In this document: one piece after another, positions 23,940 through 36,585 of the stretch
Numbering within the stretch: position 1 is the first letter of the stretch
Layout: the number at the start of each line of letters is the position of its first letter
Assembly (NCBI RefSeq): GCF_001039355.2
Contig: NW_019775069.1
Location: forward strand, 505,381 to 560,903
Direction: 5' to 3'
DNA: 55,523 bases
Origin: Lingula anatina
Taxonomy: Eukaryota > Brachiopoda > Lingulata > Lingulida > Lingulidae
Notes under the pieces: model-generated
The model's input: the letters and a program-made list of their open reading frames with translations, nothing else
Database searches by the model: none
What the model was told of the DNA's origin: nothing
Translations under genes and position numbers: made by a program

Positions 23940-24340
23940 CTCATCTTCGAGGTAGTGACTTCACCAGTTTCTGGAGCTTGGTGGCTCAGGTATACGCCTA
24001 CCTCACCTCATCCTGTGTACTCCGCCGGACCTCTATGCTCCAACTTATACGATCTAGATCATCCCAACAGCGCTCAGTGGGATTCAAAGCAGGGAAAACA
24101 GACCAGTCTACTTGTTGATTTCCCTGGTCACTGAATAATGTTTGAGTTCTGCGATCAAGTTGAGATAGGCCATTGCCATAGTGTAACAAAAAAGTACGAC
24201 CGAAATGGGCTCTAACACCATTTCTGTCGTCAGAATTCGCATAATTCAGGTGGTAGCTGTCTGTAAAACACCAAATTAGGTCAAGCTTCATAAGGAATGG
24301 AAGTCCAAAGGTGAATAGAACCACCACTCTATCCAGCACT
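23940..24340 (-). pseudogene. Tc1/mariner-type transposase fossil
   Basis: The minus-strand translation keeps PALNPTERCWDDLDR, matching the DDE transposase signature around SPDLNPIEHLWD. It is preceded by a degraded stretch (CFTDSYHLNYANSDDRNGVR) resembling the DESRF...DGR region. No full-length frame remains and no inverted ends were found. The same fossil sits at the homologous place in unit 2. Confidence 0.55.
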
Positions 24341-24918
24341 TCCCAACTTCCACAGTCTTGATCAGCTAATCTGTTTTATTCCGGTTTATATGTCAGCTGG
24401 CCAATATTGTCGAACCTGAAAACAACTTTTGTCTAATATATCTGTGCTTCTGTTTAATAAAGTCCAATATAAATTATATTTAAATGCAAGTGAAAATCTT
24501 ATCTAGGCATACCAGAAAAACACAAACCCCTCTTTTTAGGTCGTATTTCATAAAAAAACACCAAAAAAAATTAAAAAACAGGGATAAGTGTCGTAATAAT
24601 AACAACACACTTCAATTAATAACTTAAGGCAAATATTTATCTATCATCTTGAAAAGCTAAATGCAAACTATATAAATGAATTGGTATATATAATTAGAGA
24701 TGTTGGACGTAATACCACACAATTTATCATAGCTTTTGATAAGAAGACTGTTGTGCGGACTTGCCAAAAAAACTTTTTTCGGTCGTATTCTTAAAAAAAC
24801 TTTAAAAAACGCAAACCATATAAGCTACCGAGGAAAATTACGAAGATACATGTTAATATGTAAATGTGATTCAACATTTTAACACATTTTAGAAGCTATG
24901 AGTTAATCATTTTTGTAG

Positions 24919-25312
24919 GTCCCGTAGTGGCAGGCGTAGTCGGATTGAAGATGCCTAGATACTGTTTATTTGGAGATACGGTTAACACTGCCTCTCGTTT
25001 GGAGTCTAACGGCTTAGGTAAGTCTTGTCCAGTGAAGTTCATTTGCAGACACTGGCATTATCACCTTATAATCTATTTTCTTTGTTTAGTATAAGTTGGC
25101 TTCCGTGTTGATTCTATGTTCTTTATTCTTTCACTTAGCGTTGCGGATACAAGTTAATCAAAATACTTTCACATGTATCTATATATGCAGTAACTTTGAA
25201 CAACTAGATAGACTCTCAGCAGACATTCTGGCTCCAAGGAAAGGACGGGTTCACCAAGCCTCTTCCTGATCCGACACTTGCCGCCCCCTTAGAAGAACAC
25301 AAGTTCAAATAA
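24919..25312 (+). pseudogene. Decayed duplicate of the receptor cyclase 3' end
   Basis: Bases 24919-25017 copy the cyclase exon 11017-11115 with intact splice sites and reading ([16 protein letters not shown]). The following exon is cut after GTTGCGGATACA by a deletion of about 149 bases. A second deletion of about 110 bases removes the start of the last exon, leaving CATTCTGGCT... through the stop at 25310-25312. Intron homology starts near 24828, matching 10916. No upstream cyclase exons are present, so it cannot encode a working enzyme. The poly(A) signal is mutated. Confidence 0.9.
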
Positions 25313-27278
25313 CACGTTGAAGATTATTACAGATCAAGTGAAACTAGGCACAAATTAAACACGTTTAAATGTCTTATATAGCACTATTTTCGGGGTTGAC
25401 GAAATTTTGAGAATTGTAATATAATATGAGAAAATGTTAAAGGCAGATGTTTTCGTCTGTTTTGTGCAAGCATAGTGACAGTTGAAACCGCTGATCCTAT
25501 TTGCAGACTGAAGTGCCAGACTTTCTTGTGGTACATATGACGAGCATAATGCAGTTTAACAGTGTATAACGTCATCATAGGTCCAAGGAATGTATTGCTT
25601 CAGATGAGCATAGATTTCACATCTCATGAGAAGCTATTGAGAAAGCCTAGACGTCTGGATGAATGCGACCCTGTTAGATATGATTTTCAAGTCGAGAAGT
25701 ACGCCATGAATTCCTCTCGGGACAAATTACTTTAATAAATGAAACTTTCGGTGACATGTTATTAAAATGACATATGCATGCATAACTTAATTTTTAATAT
25801 ATGTTTTTTATACCTTTTCAGCTGATGTTCAAATTGCAGATTTTTTCATGCATATGATTAAAGTCTATGTACACGTGTTACTCAGAAGCCTGGACTGAAA
25901 CGCTGTAAAGTTACGAATTAGCAGGAATGTCCAATTTACTCAAATACATATTAGGAAAATGCAGTATATTTCAAGCGTTGCGGTTAAAATATGTCATATA
26001 CATAATCACTTGAATTGTCTTTGTACTTTTACACATGTTAAATATCGTTCTGTTTTCACGATCGCCACACACCGGATGTCAAGATACGTGTGGCCAAATC
26101 TTCTTAAAAACGAAGAATTCTACCTCTCGCCATTTTGGGTGTTAGAAACGTCGTAAGTGTTTCTGTTAGATAGGAGACTTCGTATCATATAATGTCACAC
26201 GAGACTTGAATGAATCTTTTTGTGTTTGTCTTATTTGTTAGTTAGCTATATAGTATAATATCAAAAAGGATTGAAGGAGTAAAGTATCCCTTTAAACTTA
26301 TCTCGGCATCGTGTCTAGTAAAATCTCGACTATTCAGCATATTCCTTTGAAGATACTTTCCAAAATATTCTTCTACAATTGTTATTGTCATTATTAATAA
26401 TTGCTGTTACTCTATGTTCTTCTGGTAGAAATCAATGGCACCTAGCGGTCTACAGTAACCGCATCTTTGTGTGATCTTGAATTTCGATCTTTTGTATCAA
26501 AACTGCAGGCATTTAACAAATAGGCTATATTTTTATTTATCACTTAATTAATGTCTTTCAATTGCACAACAGAAATCAGTGTCGATAGAAAAGTAAAAAG
26601 GTTACAATTACAAACTTTTTCGTGCATTTTTTTATTAGCAGTTGAAGTACAGGACAGAAATAAGACGCCACCTAGCGTGCTTTATAAATCTCACATTTAA
26701 TTTCACAAGTAGAATATCGCTATTGAGAGTTAGAAGCGCCTCTTCAAACTATATCAGTGAAGCTAGATTAATGCAAACTGGCTGCTGCACTAAAAGGTTG
26801 TGTATATTCGTGAATAATAGATAACATGCAAACGTTCTAACATCATCAGTATCACCCCGCACCCTTAAAATACTTGACGTCAAAAACACCGAGTTTTAAA
26901 ACTTGTAGACAGAATATTTTGTTAAGACGATAGTCCATTAAAAATAAATCTAAAGGTCCAAACACATCTGTGTATTCTGGTTCTATACGTCCTAAGCAGT
27001 TGATATGCTTGTTAATATAACCAGTGCAGAAGGAATTGTTCCAACCTACCTGTAGCATTCCGCTAAGAAACTCCTATTATAACTACTGTAGATTTCTTAA
27101 CCTCACTACTTCCTAAAACATATTACCAAAAAAAAAAAAAAAACTGTGACAATTAACTATTAGAAACATTGAAAGCAGACCACATTTCCAGGAAGATATA
27201 TTAAAGGAAAGTTTTAAGAAGCTACTGCAGTCATCTAGTATGTTTATCGTTCATTCGTAGAATGTTGGGAGGTCAGGT
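25313..27278. other. Spacer between cyclase relic and subtilase B
   Basis: A duplicate of 11850-13817, collinear throughout with substitutions and small indels. No exon is recognised. A run of A lies near 27127-27142. Confidence 0.7.
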
Positions 27279-28958
27279 TCAGGTAGTAAGGCACATGGTT
27301 TGAAGCATAACATTGTTGTTGTTTGTTGACGGGAGACCCCTCACTGTGCCCTTCTCTGCAAACTTGATGATATAATAGTTGATGTCATCAACAAGGCTTA
27401 CCGTCGGGACTCTATAATACCCAGCGTCGCGGAAAACCTGCACCATTCCTGCGGCTGCACCTGCGACGAGAGGGGACGCCATTGACGTCCCACCCATCTC
27501 AAGCCAACCGTACTTGTGTGCGTAGTAGGCAGCCCTTATATTCGTCCCTGGAGCGTAAATGTCGACACAATGTCCGATGTTACTAAATGAAGCCACGTAA
27601 TCATCTTCATTGGTGGCGCCAACTGTAAGGGCCCACCTTACGCTTGCCGGGGAATAATCACATGCATCGGCCTTGCGTTTATTTCCAGCGCTGACTACCA
27701 CTGGGATGCCTGCATACAATACCGCGTATACAGCGTTATTCATATAGGATGAATACGGACCACCGAGTGACATATTAACTATTGATAGACGCTTGTATCG
27801 TTGAACCCTTGACTTTATCCAGTAAAGTCCTTCCACGATGTCCGAAGTATAACAGATTTCAGAGTCGCATACCTTGACTGGGATGATGTTCACCTCCTTG
27901 GCTACTCCATAGGTTTTACCTCCCAAGGTACTGGCCACATGGGTACCATGACCATCGTAGTCTCTGCTATTGGAAAAACGACTTGCATGCCAGCCTGAAA
28001 TAATTTTTTTTTTTAAATGACGAGGATAGGGCCCCTTTCTTCTAATTTTGCATTCATTATCTCTCTCCGCCCACCTCCTAGTCATGTATATTCTGTTTAA
28101 TTTCACATACCTGATAACACTCTTCCTTCGAAGTCAGCGTGATCGGGATTAATTCCAGTGTCCATGACGTATGCGTCTATACCAGAACCGAGCGCCCAGG
28201 TAGCAAAACGGTCATCATCCCAATAATAATAGTCTATTCTGTCTAAATTCTGAATCAAAAAGAAGCGATGTCATATCAATATAAATCCTTTCTCTGCCGC
28301 AGGATATCGTTTAAATAGGCTTTAGTTTGACTTATTAACCAAAATATATATAGTCTGATGAAAAAGATAGACAGTTAGGAGGAAATGGCTTGATGGCAAT
28401 ATCACAAAATCCAGGCCTTCAGCAGCAAAAAAACAAATTCGTTTGTTATGGCCTGTCCTTGACGGAGATCTGTATAGCCTTGTATATATTTTTCTTACAA
28501 CATTTCTATACATAAGTAAAATGACACAATACCATCTGCAGTCATGAAAGAGATTGAAGGAAAGGAGCCAAGGAGAGCTGTACATAGTCGCTTGGTGAAT
28601 CAGATAAAATATGCAACATTAAAAAATAATACAAGCGCACAAAACAAAATACGAGTATGAATTCTCTTAAACTGACAATCTCTCCACCACAGTCCCCTAT
28701 AGCTGTTGTAAAATTGATTAAATGTTCTTCAACCAATAAAGGAACTAGTACAACAGCTATAAGGGTCTGTTGAAGAGAGAAACAGTTACCCATGTAGTGT
28801 CGGCCCTGAAATATCCTTCACAATGACTTCGATCAAACGACATTTTTTTATCTTGTTCGATCTCATCAAAGACGTCAGTAAGTTGGCGAAGCTTTTGGAG
28901 GTCACTGGTGAAAATAAGAAGTACATTAGCAACGGTAAAACATAACACACAAATATGG

Positions 28959-29029
<71 letters not shown>

Positions 29030-31998
29030 GTGGAATGTCTTCCGGAAAACATACAAATTAATAAAATTTTAATGTGATATCTTTAAATCACATTGGATAA
29101 AAATACAATGTATAAATGAAGATATTATGAAGCAAATTCTGAATAATAGTCATTTCGTAAATAAAACTGCCATTACAAGCTGAACCACAGATAAGGAATG
29201 ACCTCACATATCACACCTAGCACTTATATTCCTAAGTATGACGTAGCTATCTTTGTTGTTGAACTTTACTCTTTGTTGGGAACCTCTTCCTTTCAAGATT
29301 TTGCGAACTGAAATGGATGTTAAATCGATTAGTTAGTAATCGATTTTGGTAAATAAAAGTGATAGCACTTTGCACCAGAGAGCGGACTCATCCACGAGCA
29401 GGTAATAATTTGTTATGTGCTTACATGTATATGTTTTACTTATTTTGTTTTCAGATTAATCACCCTAGATTTTCGCCATCTATTTGGGTGGAAATTGGGT
29501 TTAGTTATTGTTATTATTTTTTTTTTTTTGGGGGGGGAGGCTTTAAATTTGTCTCACAAAAATATTTTGGTTGGGTAAAGAAATGTATCGTTTAGTAATA
29601 AATAATTGACTAGGTTACGAACTTATCTGAACTTGTCTCTTTGGTGCTTCTCTGAGGCATAAATACAGAACCTTGCACAACATTGTTATTCCGATAGAAA
29701 CCACGATGCATTCCCCATTACTTTGTACAGATGGCATTCGTTCCATATACTAACCCCAATACTTCGACTATAACCCTAACCTGAACTTATTCGTTTTGGA
29801 TCCCATTCCTAAGTTTATCAATCCGGTCACAACAGTACTAAGCTATACGTCATGAAAAAAACACATAGACTGAATATGTATTAGAAATTAAGTGTCTTTA
29901 CAGACAGTCTTGAAAATTGTCCTTTGGCCAATCATTTCACTTTTTTGCCAAAAATTGATAACTTTTGATAACAATACTAAAATTTGTTTCACATGGCATG
30001 TGGGGATCAGACCCTAAATACTTTTCATATACGATTGCCCTAATACATATACATGTAGTTAAGACAATACGTTCCAGTAACCCAGTTCTTTTATTTCATC
30101 TTTTATCGGGTATATGGATTTTTAAAAATAAATTTTCTAGTCTTGTACACAACGATACTAAAATTAAGCTAATTGTACTAATGAAATAACTTATTTTAGA
30201 TGCACCTACTTTTTCCATACTTTCCGCAAGGTTTAAGATGGGCAATATACTGGTTAGGAACGTTAGAACCATCCTTAGCAGTGATCAGCCGCACTAGAAA
30301 GAATATTAACAAGATATCAATTAAGCCTCGGTCACAACCGGCCGTACGGGCTCTTACGGGCTGTTTGCGTTCAAATTTTCCGCAGAATCTCACGTCCCAC
30401 GCAGGTTCTTCTTACGAAATTTCCAGTTCGTGAGCGCGTACGGAGGATATTGGACATGTCCAAAACATTCTACGAATAATCTGCGGACAGCGAGGCCGCA
30501 AGCGTAACTTTCTCCCCTCGCAAGGAATTTGCAAGTGAGAAGTGCGTGGTCCAAGACGCACGTCGCAAACAAGGAAGGAGCAAGTACCCTTCGCGTGCTG
30601 ATTACGACGCACGCCCTCACAGCTAACATAAAAAGTCAAAAGCACACCGAAAATGCGTCGCACGTGCGTCACCCCCACGGCTGAAGTATAAAAGGCGAGC
30701 TCACGGTGGACTCTCGTGCCTCGCCAATGAACGTCGATTGTGCAACGTGTACAACAATTTACAAAAATATCAAATTTAGCTCAATTCTATGCCTCCAAAA
30801 GACAAGGGAAAGAATCTAAGAGAGTAGAAAAGAAGGCATGAGGTAAAAGAAAGAAGGGGAGAACAGGAGGAAAACTGACGCACGCCATCAGCACGTCATT
30901 ACAAGCGTGCGAGGCAAGTGTGAAGCAAAAATGACGCAAAAGGGAACTACTTTCGCCGTACATTGCATTCTCTTAAAAGTGTTGAGTGCGTGCCACATAC
31001 GCAAGTAGCAAAATGAACTCAAGAAATGAGTTCAATTTCCAAGGCCATCGCACCTTGCAGTAAGCGTCCCGGCTTGAAAGAACATCTCACGTGGCCCTTG
31101 CAACTCGCAAGGCAGACTTGCGCCTTTCCATTGAAACCTTTCCTCTACCTCTACGAACTCCACGGCCTGCAATAAAATTCGTGCGTCCGGTTGTGACCGA
31201 GGCTTTACCAGCGGTACAAGAAATACACGCTAATGATTAAACATACATTTGACGAATAAATTACACCAAACAACAGTGTCACTAGAAATCCAATGTAATG
31301 ACAAAAACTTTGATAAATTTATTAAATCAGCTATCGATATGATATCATATATTTATAAATACCTATTGCAAATGTAAAGTGATAACTAAAACTTTGATAA
31401 TTAGATGGTTTAGAATTCAGAGGCATGAGAAATACACAATATTGATAAAAGTGTAACAAATTCTCTATCTAATTAATCATAACATATACCAGGTCTTATA
31501 CCATATATAAGTGATAATGGAAAATAAATACACACATGATAGTAAATATCAGCGACGAAAAGGCAGTAATAATTTTTTTAACGCATAAATTGGCAGAGGT
31601 ATAATGTTTGCAACAGAAACAATAATGGTGAGCAAAATATCAAATGGCTAGCGACCGGTCACTCGCCCAGACTTTGATAAACTTTGCCGTAAGCTTGAAT
31701 TAGACTAGTTGGTAAATGACAAAACTTTCTTTTGCATGACAAATGTTTGAAACCTACCTAAACCTTTCTCCTCGGAGATTTCTATCAGTCCTTTTTCCCT
31801 CATCATTTTTCTCATTTCTGCGGGATTTTCCTTCTTCATGTACTTTAGTCTTCGGTTCTTGGGAATTTTTTCTCTCACAAACTTCACTCCGGGTGGTATC
31901 TTGTCTGTCTCATTGGCACCATTGGCATCATGGGCATCCACCTGCTCTAACGCTAAAAGAGCCAAAAGCATGGAGGCAAGAAACAGAGAAAGTTTCAT
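27279..31998 (-). CDS. Proteinase K-like secreted subtilase B, complete
   Basis: Secreted serine endopeptidase, S8 family, proteinase K/PCSK9 type. Exons 5' to 3': 31998-31758, 30293-30210, 29307-29217, 28904-28790, 28249-28111 and 27994-27279, all GT-AG and in phase, giving 461 residues. Signal peptide about 1-22. A Cys-free Lys/Glu-rich extension runs to about 80, then an I9-type propeptide to about 177 (NQYIAHL). The mature enzyme probably begins near NLDRIDYY. Catalytic Asp207 is in VMDTGINPDH, His239 in DGHGTHVAS, oxyanion Asn328 in SAGNK and Ser394 in GTSMASPLVAG. The S1-pocket SLGG is intact. An even set of Cys in the core (VCDSEIC, ADAC, GHCVD) suggests disulphides. The donor of exon 2 is GTAGGT, chosen because it alone joins exon 3 in frame. 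Intron 1 carries an 881-bp transposon. Predicted active. Confidence 0.92.
29780..30118. other. Insertion of about 340 bases specific to the subtilase B intron
   Basis: The A paralog runs directly from CTTCGACTATAACC to TTTTTTTAAATAAATTTTCTAG. B has about 340 extra bases between these points. No inverted ends, target duplication or coding frame is evident. Confidence 0.5.
30324..31204. mobile_element. Harbinger-like non-autonomous DNA transposon in intron 1 of subtilase B
   Basis: 881 bases with perfect 18-base inverted ends AGCCTCGGTCACAACCGG and a further imperfect match inside, flanked by TTA on both sides. Subtilase A shows the empty site (CAATTACCAGCGG) with a single TTA, so the 3-base target duplication is directly seen. 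A 3-base TWA duplication is the PIF/Harbinger hallmark. The element is GC-rich against its surroundings. It holds a TATA box (TATAAAAG at 30687-30694) and about 95 bases later an ATG with only 11 more codons, probably the remnant of a lost transposase gene. Confidence 0.88.
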
Positions 31999-32119
31999 GG
32001 TTGCGGTTCGTCTCTCAAATTGGCCGTCTCAGTGTGGTCAGCTCTGAAGAATGTATTCAACCTGTACCAGACTCAATATTTGCTCGAGTCCGTTTAAGTT
32101 AAAGCTTCGGAAACGATGG

Positions 32120-32190
32120 CTTATGTACATCTTTCAAATGTCACCTTGTTAAATAAAGCACGAAAAACGTGTGGTTTCAGTCCATTAAAT
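32120..32190 (-). promoter_or_regulatory. Conserved proximal promoter block of subtilase B
   Basis: Same block order as in A and C: CTTATGTACAT, TCAAATGTCACCTTGTTAAA, GGTTTCAGTCCATTAAAT, about 120-190 bases upstream of the ATG. An identical copy lies at 20238-20308 upstream of the gap-truncated exon. Confidence 0.55.
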
Positions 32191-34198
32191 GACGCGTGGT
32201 AGAACCGTAACTTATTAGATATGGGGTCATTTGTTCCAGTTGTGCACCGTGATGAATCATTTTAAAGGCAGAGTTACCGATTTTGTTGTAAAATAAAATA
32301 AAATAAAATAAAATAAAATAAAATAAGCGCACACTCTGTTTTGGGGGCAGTCTCTCGGTTGAAGGTGGATTTCGATGTTTTTTTTTAAACTATTGTTAGG
32401 GGAACTAAGTAATAAACAATTAGATTTGACTGGTTTATTATTTGTTAATTTATTTGTTTGCCTACCGTTTAGGAACATGATGCTAAAAATTACGGAGTAG
32501 TTTCTATTAAATTTTCAAGTCAGTTCAGTAATGGGCTAGATTATCGTGAAAATTAATTAATCAATTATTGAAGTAGTTTATCGATTAGTATATGATTTAA
32601 CTAGTGAGTTGATAATTAAGTAAATACGCTTTTCGTGGCCCCACAAAAAATTCAATAAAATATCACGTTTAAGACTAAAACCATATGGTATAGCATATAC
32701 AAACATTTGTAACCTCTCTTTTTGTCTTTAACAACTACTTACTACATGTATTTGACCACCTGGAGCATCTCACAGAATAACTTAATATGCAGGCTGTGCA
32801 AAATGCTGCAACGCACCCGTCACGAAGATATACGTTAACTCTCATAAAACTTCACTGATCCTCAGCTTGCCAGTGGATAATCTAAAATTATAATGTTTTA
32901 AGTATGCTAGAGGTAAAAGGTAACCGTATATGTACCCATGCCAACCTCATTAAGTTTGTAATTGTTACTTGATTGACTACCCTCATTCTATGGAATTGGC
33001 TGCCTACTAAACACAATGATAATGTGGGAAGTGACTTTTCCTATGATCTTAAAACATGTCAATTGAAACGGAATTTAAATTTAACTTCATCATAAACTGA
33101 GTTTTTTTAGTCTTCTTATGTCGTAATATCTTAATATAATGAGCAGCACCGATTTTAGGTTTTGCCTTTTTTCCTGCTAATTGTGCCTACTTCTAAAACC
33201 ACTTTACTGTAGCTGTAAGTAGCACTGAAACGCAGATATTGTGCATTTTTTAATAAAATCAACATTACTGTAATTATTTTGAACCGTATCTACCTTTTGT
33301 ACTGTGACCTACCAGGATGACATATTGATTTATCATAACATATTCACAGATACGTCTCTTGCTAATTCATGACGCAACTATCTGCTGTCAGAGAGAAGTG
33401 TACATTATTAATCTGCGGCCCTGGTAGAGGCTAGATCTTGAGGAGGTAGGCAACGATGCACATTAATTGAAAGGGTACAGTATTTTCAGGATCTCACCCC
33501 CTGTGTTAATGGTTGCTATGTAGATGAAACCTTCGACAGAAGCTGTGTCAGGATGACAAAAAAAGGTATCGTACCTGCTTCGAGCAGAGTTGATACATTA
33601 ACTTTCATTATGAAAACCACAGACAAAACAGTAGTGTACGCCTTGTTCAGTTTCTCTCTTTGTTAAAAAAAAGAAAAATCATCCAGCACAATAAATGAAG
33701 TTGTATTTTCTTGACTACCAACATTTAAACATACAGATATATAATGTCATATTTTATGACATATATTACATTAATTTACCACTGAATTGCGTACTTTTTT
33801 TATTCTCCATCACGTCTGTATACTTTACCCCATCCATTTGATGCCAATGTTATGAAATGAATACCTATATTTAAAAAATTCAGAGGAAATTATTCCATTG
33901 CGTGACACCAATGCGTACCCTTGCAAGACTAATATGAATAATTTTAAAATATCTGCTAAATTTCTATCAAGTACAAAAAAAGCCAACAAAAGGAATGGGT
34001 GCATCTAGAAGTCTGATCAGATTGCCAGATCTAAAAAAAATTGAAAAGGAAGAAACCTTGGAAAAGTAAAACGATTTTGAGTTATAAACTGTACGCTTTA
34101 TAGGGAAATGCCAACGCATCATTTCTCTCTATTCAAGCCATTCAAACCAATACGTTTGAAATAGAATACGGTTATATCTGCCAGTATCTGCGTGTTAT

Positions 34199-34489
34199 CT
34201 ATTCATCATCATCATCAATGCTCTTCGTCCCGTGTGGGACATAAGGCCACAGTCACTTCTTTCCATTTGGCCCTGTCTCTGGCTATGTGCTGGGCCTGTC
34301 CCCATGTAAGGTACCCCTCACTCAGCTCTGCCATCACTGTTCGGTGCCAGGTGGTCTTGGGCCTTCCTCTCTTTCTTTTTCCAGGTGATGTCCATCTCAA
34401 AGCTACCTTTGGTACTCGGTGCTCGTCCATCCTGAGTACATGACCGAGCCATTTAAATCGCCGACAATACTCTGGCTCCCTGTCAGTAG
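34199..34489 (-). mobile_element. 5'-truncated non-LTR retrotransposon (LINE) 3' end
   Basis: On the minus strand the insert encodes the C-terminal end of a LINE reverse-transcriptase protein: FKWLGHVLRMDEHRVPKVAL, GKRKRGRPKTTWHRTV and LTWGQAQHIARDRAKW, ending VALCPTRDEEH and stop. A short (ATG)n-like 3' tail follows. The unit-1 paralog near 23075 shows the empty site, reading TGCGTGTTATACATTGCCAG across it. TTAT is duplicated at both ends. It is a dead 5'-truncated copy inserted after the units split. Confidence 0.85.
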
Positions 34490-35349
34490 TTATCATTGCC
34501 AGATGGTAATTCCATTGAATGAATACCTTTTTTCGCACTTTATTCAATTGCAAATTTTTTAAATTACTGAACGCTGCATTAACATAACGTTTTTGCGTGT
34601 TAAAACACATAAAGTCAGGTTAAGTTTTAGACGTCGATGTAGTCTACATCATTTGGTATGCATCCTTAGTTTGGGGCAAACTTCCAGGCTCTCCTCCATT
34701 TATTCAACAGTTCGTAACGAACCAGCTTGTCTAGCACCAGTAATGCGCTGCAATATCTACTAATGACATATGCTTCCATTCAATATGGATGCGGAGATGC
34801 GCCATTTTACTAAAAAAAACTGATTTATGAGTCACCCCAATTATGCTAGCATTTTCTGCCTTAGTCAATTATCCAAGTGTCGGGTCAATAAATCCTGAGC
34901 CGACTCCATCCAAAGTCAATATTCGTATAATACATTTTTAAAATTAAATTTTATTTATGTCCACGTTGGAGGTCAATATCATATACACTCTTGCTGCAAA
35001 TAATGGAATATTCCAAAAGAGTATTGAATCTTCGATTTCAGTAAGTTCAAAATAGGACAAAATGTAACTTACAACCAGTTCATAAGTGCTTCATTGTAAT
35101 TCCATGTTCTACCTTCAAGTTATAGTACATTCCGGGAGCATTTATTCGCTTGGGCAACTTCCAGTTATCAATTATAAATTTATGAATTAGAGGAAACTTA
35201 CTGAGATATGCAAATGCCAAGGACAACAAAGCAGGCATTAGAGGAGAAAAGCAGATTCGCCCAAAAGCAATACTGTTTAATGACATGTATTCACAGAGTC
35301 ATTATCAATTAGTCATATTATACAAACCCAGATGGTGTTATCTCGTCTT

Positions 35350-35720
35350 CGAGGTAGTAACTTCACCAGTTTCTGGAGCTTGGTGGCTCAGATATACGCC
35401 TACCTCACCTCATCCTGTGTACTCCGCCAGACCTCTGTACTCCTCAAAATACTATCTAGATTTCCAACAGCGCTCAATGGGATTCAAAATTTGAAGAAAA
35501 AAAAAACAGACCAGCCTACTTGCTGATTTACCTGGTCACTGAAGTATTATTGTGCACTCAAGTTGAGATGGGCCATTGTCTTATTGTATCAAAAAATAAG
35601 ACTGAAATGAACTCATTTTGTCTTCAGAATTCGCATAATTCATCTGGCAGCTTCCTGAAACACCAAATTGGTTCTCGCTTCATATGGAATGGCAGCCCGA
35701 AGGTGAACAGAACCATCACA
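35350..35720 (-). pseudogene. Second copy of the Tc1/mariner fossil
   Basis: Collinear with 23940-24340 and equally degraded, with further deletions in the transposase signature region. It was carried along by the duplication rather than inserted independently. Confidence 0.45.
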
Positions 35721-36353
35721 CCGTGCTTTATTTGCTTTTTTCTCTTCTGTTCCTCTGCTTAAATTTTCTCTTTTGGCGATATTTGTGCAAATTGTTGGCA
35801 AATAATAGCTTTTCTGACTCATTACGTAATAACTGAAGGGTGATGAATCGGATGAATATTTGATATAACATAACATTTTATACAGGCAACAATTTATTAC
35901 ATTGTTAAACTGATTAGGATAGTGGGGTTATACACGCATAATAAAAGCGGCCTTGTTTGGCCAAATCTCGAACAATCTATATTATTAGTTTTTTTCTGTT
36001 TTGAATGGGACTATGAAAGTTTGTGCTACACTGAGATGGAAGAGGCATAAAAAACATGTTTTTTTTGTTTGTTTGTTTCTTGATCTGATGTGAAAATATA
36101 ACGAGAATGAACGATTTAGACATTTGCGGTTTTCAGTGTTTCCATTTATTCCTCAATTGGGAGTTTGTATGTTGTATTCCATGTGCACGTAACTTAATTA
36201 TTAGATATTTTATATGTCAAATATAACAGAATACATTTTATATGTTTTACGTGTCAATGAGCCCATAGTACCGAATCTGAAAACATAACGTGCACGTGTC
36301 CGTATAATACCATGCTACACAGTTCATAGCTCTTAGTAGAATTATTCGTTATT

Positions 36354-36585
36354 CAGGCCTACCCAACTACCAGACTCGGCACATAAGGATCCTGAATTAA
36401 CCGGTATTTCGGAATATCATACCCCAGAACAAATTTTATAGGACGACCGCAGGCTCATCCTGTCGGTGTTCTGACTGATACTCCGAAATGCGATCTGACA
36501 CACACCTTGAAAAGGGGTAGTGTGGTCCGATATACCGGTTAATTCAGGATCCTTATGTGCCGAGTCTGGTAGTTGGGTAGGCCTG
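36354..36585. mobile_element. 232-base element with perfect 54-base inverted ends
   Basis: The left arm starts CAGGCCTACCCAACTACC and ends ...AACCGGTAT (36354-36407). The right arm (36532-36585) is its exact reverse complement. TTATT flanks both sides as a candidate 5-base target duplication. The 124-base centre has no open frame. Perfect long arms mean a young MITE or strong selection for the hairpin. Confidence 0.85.

Larger units (their letters stand above)
20117..24840. other. Spacer of unit 1: promoter copy, MITEs and transposon fossils
   Basis: Bases 20117-20784 are identical to 31999-32666 upstream of B, including the promoter block and an (AAAAT)n run at about 20408-20443. From 20785 on it stays collinear with 32667-35722 but with frequent differences. 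It contains a nested MITE insertion (21590-22030), a poly-C run (about 21409-21423) and a Tc1/mariner relic (about 23940-24340). No host gene is recognised. Confidence 0.65.

Noticed and set aside
31743-32102. 119-codon plus-strand frame opposite subtilase B exon 1, also opposite A and the gap copy
   Set aside because: Antisense shadow of the conserved exon 1. Its rich Phe/Ser composition mirrors Lys/Glu on the real strand.
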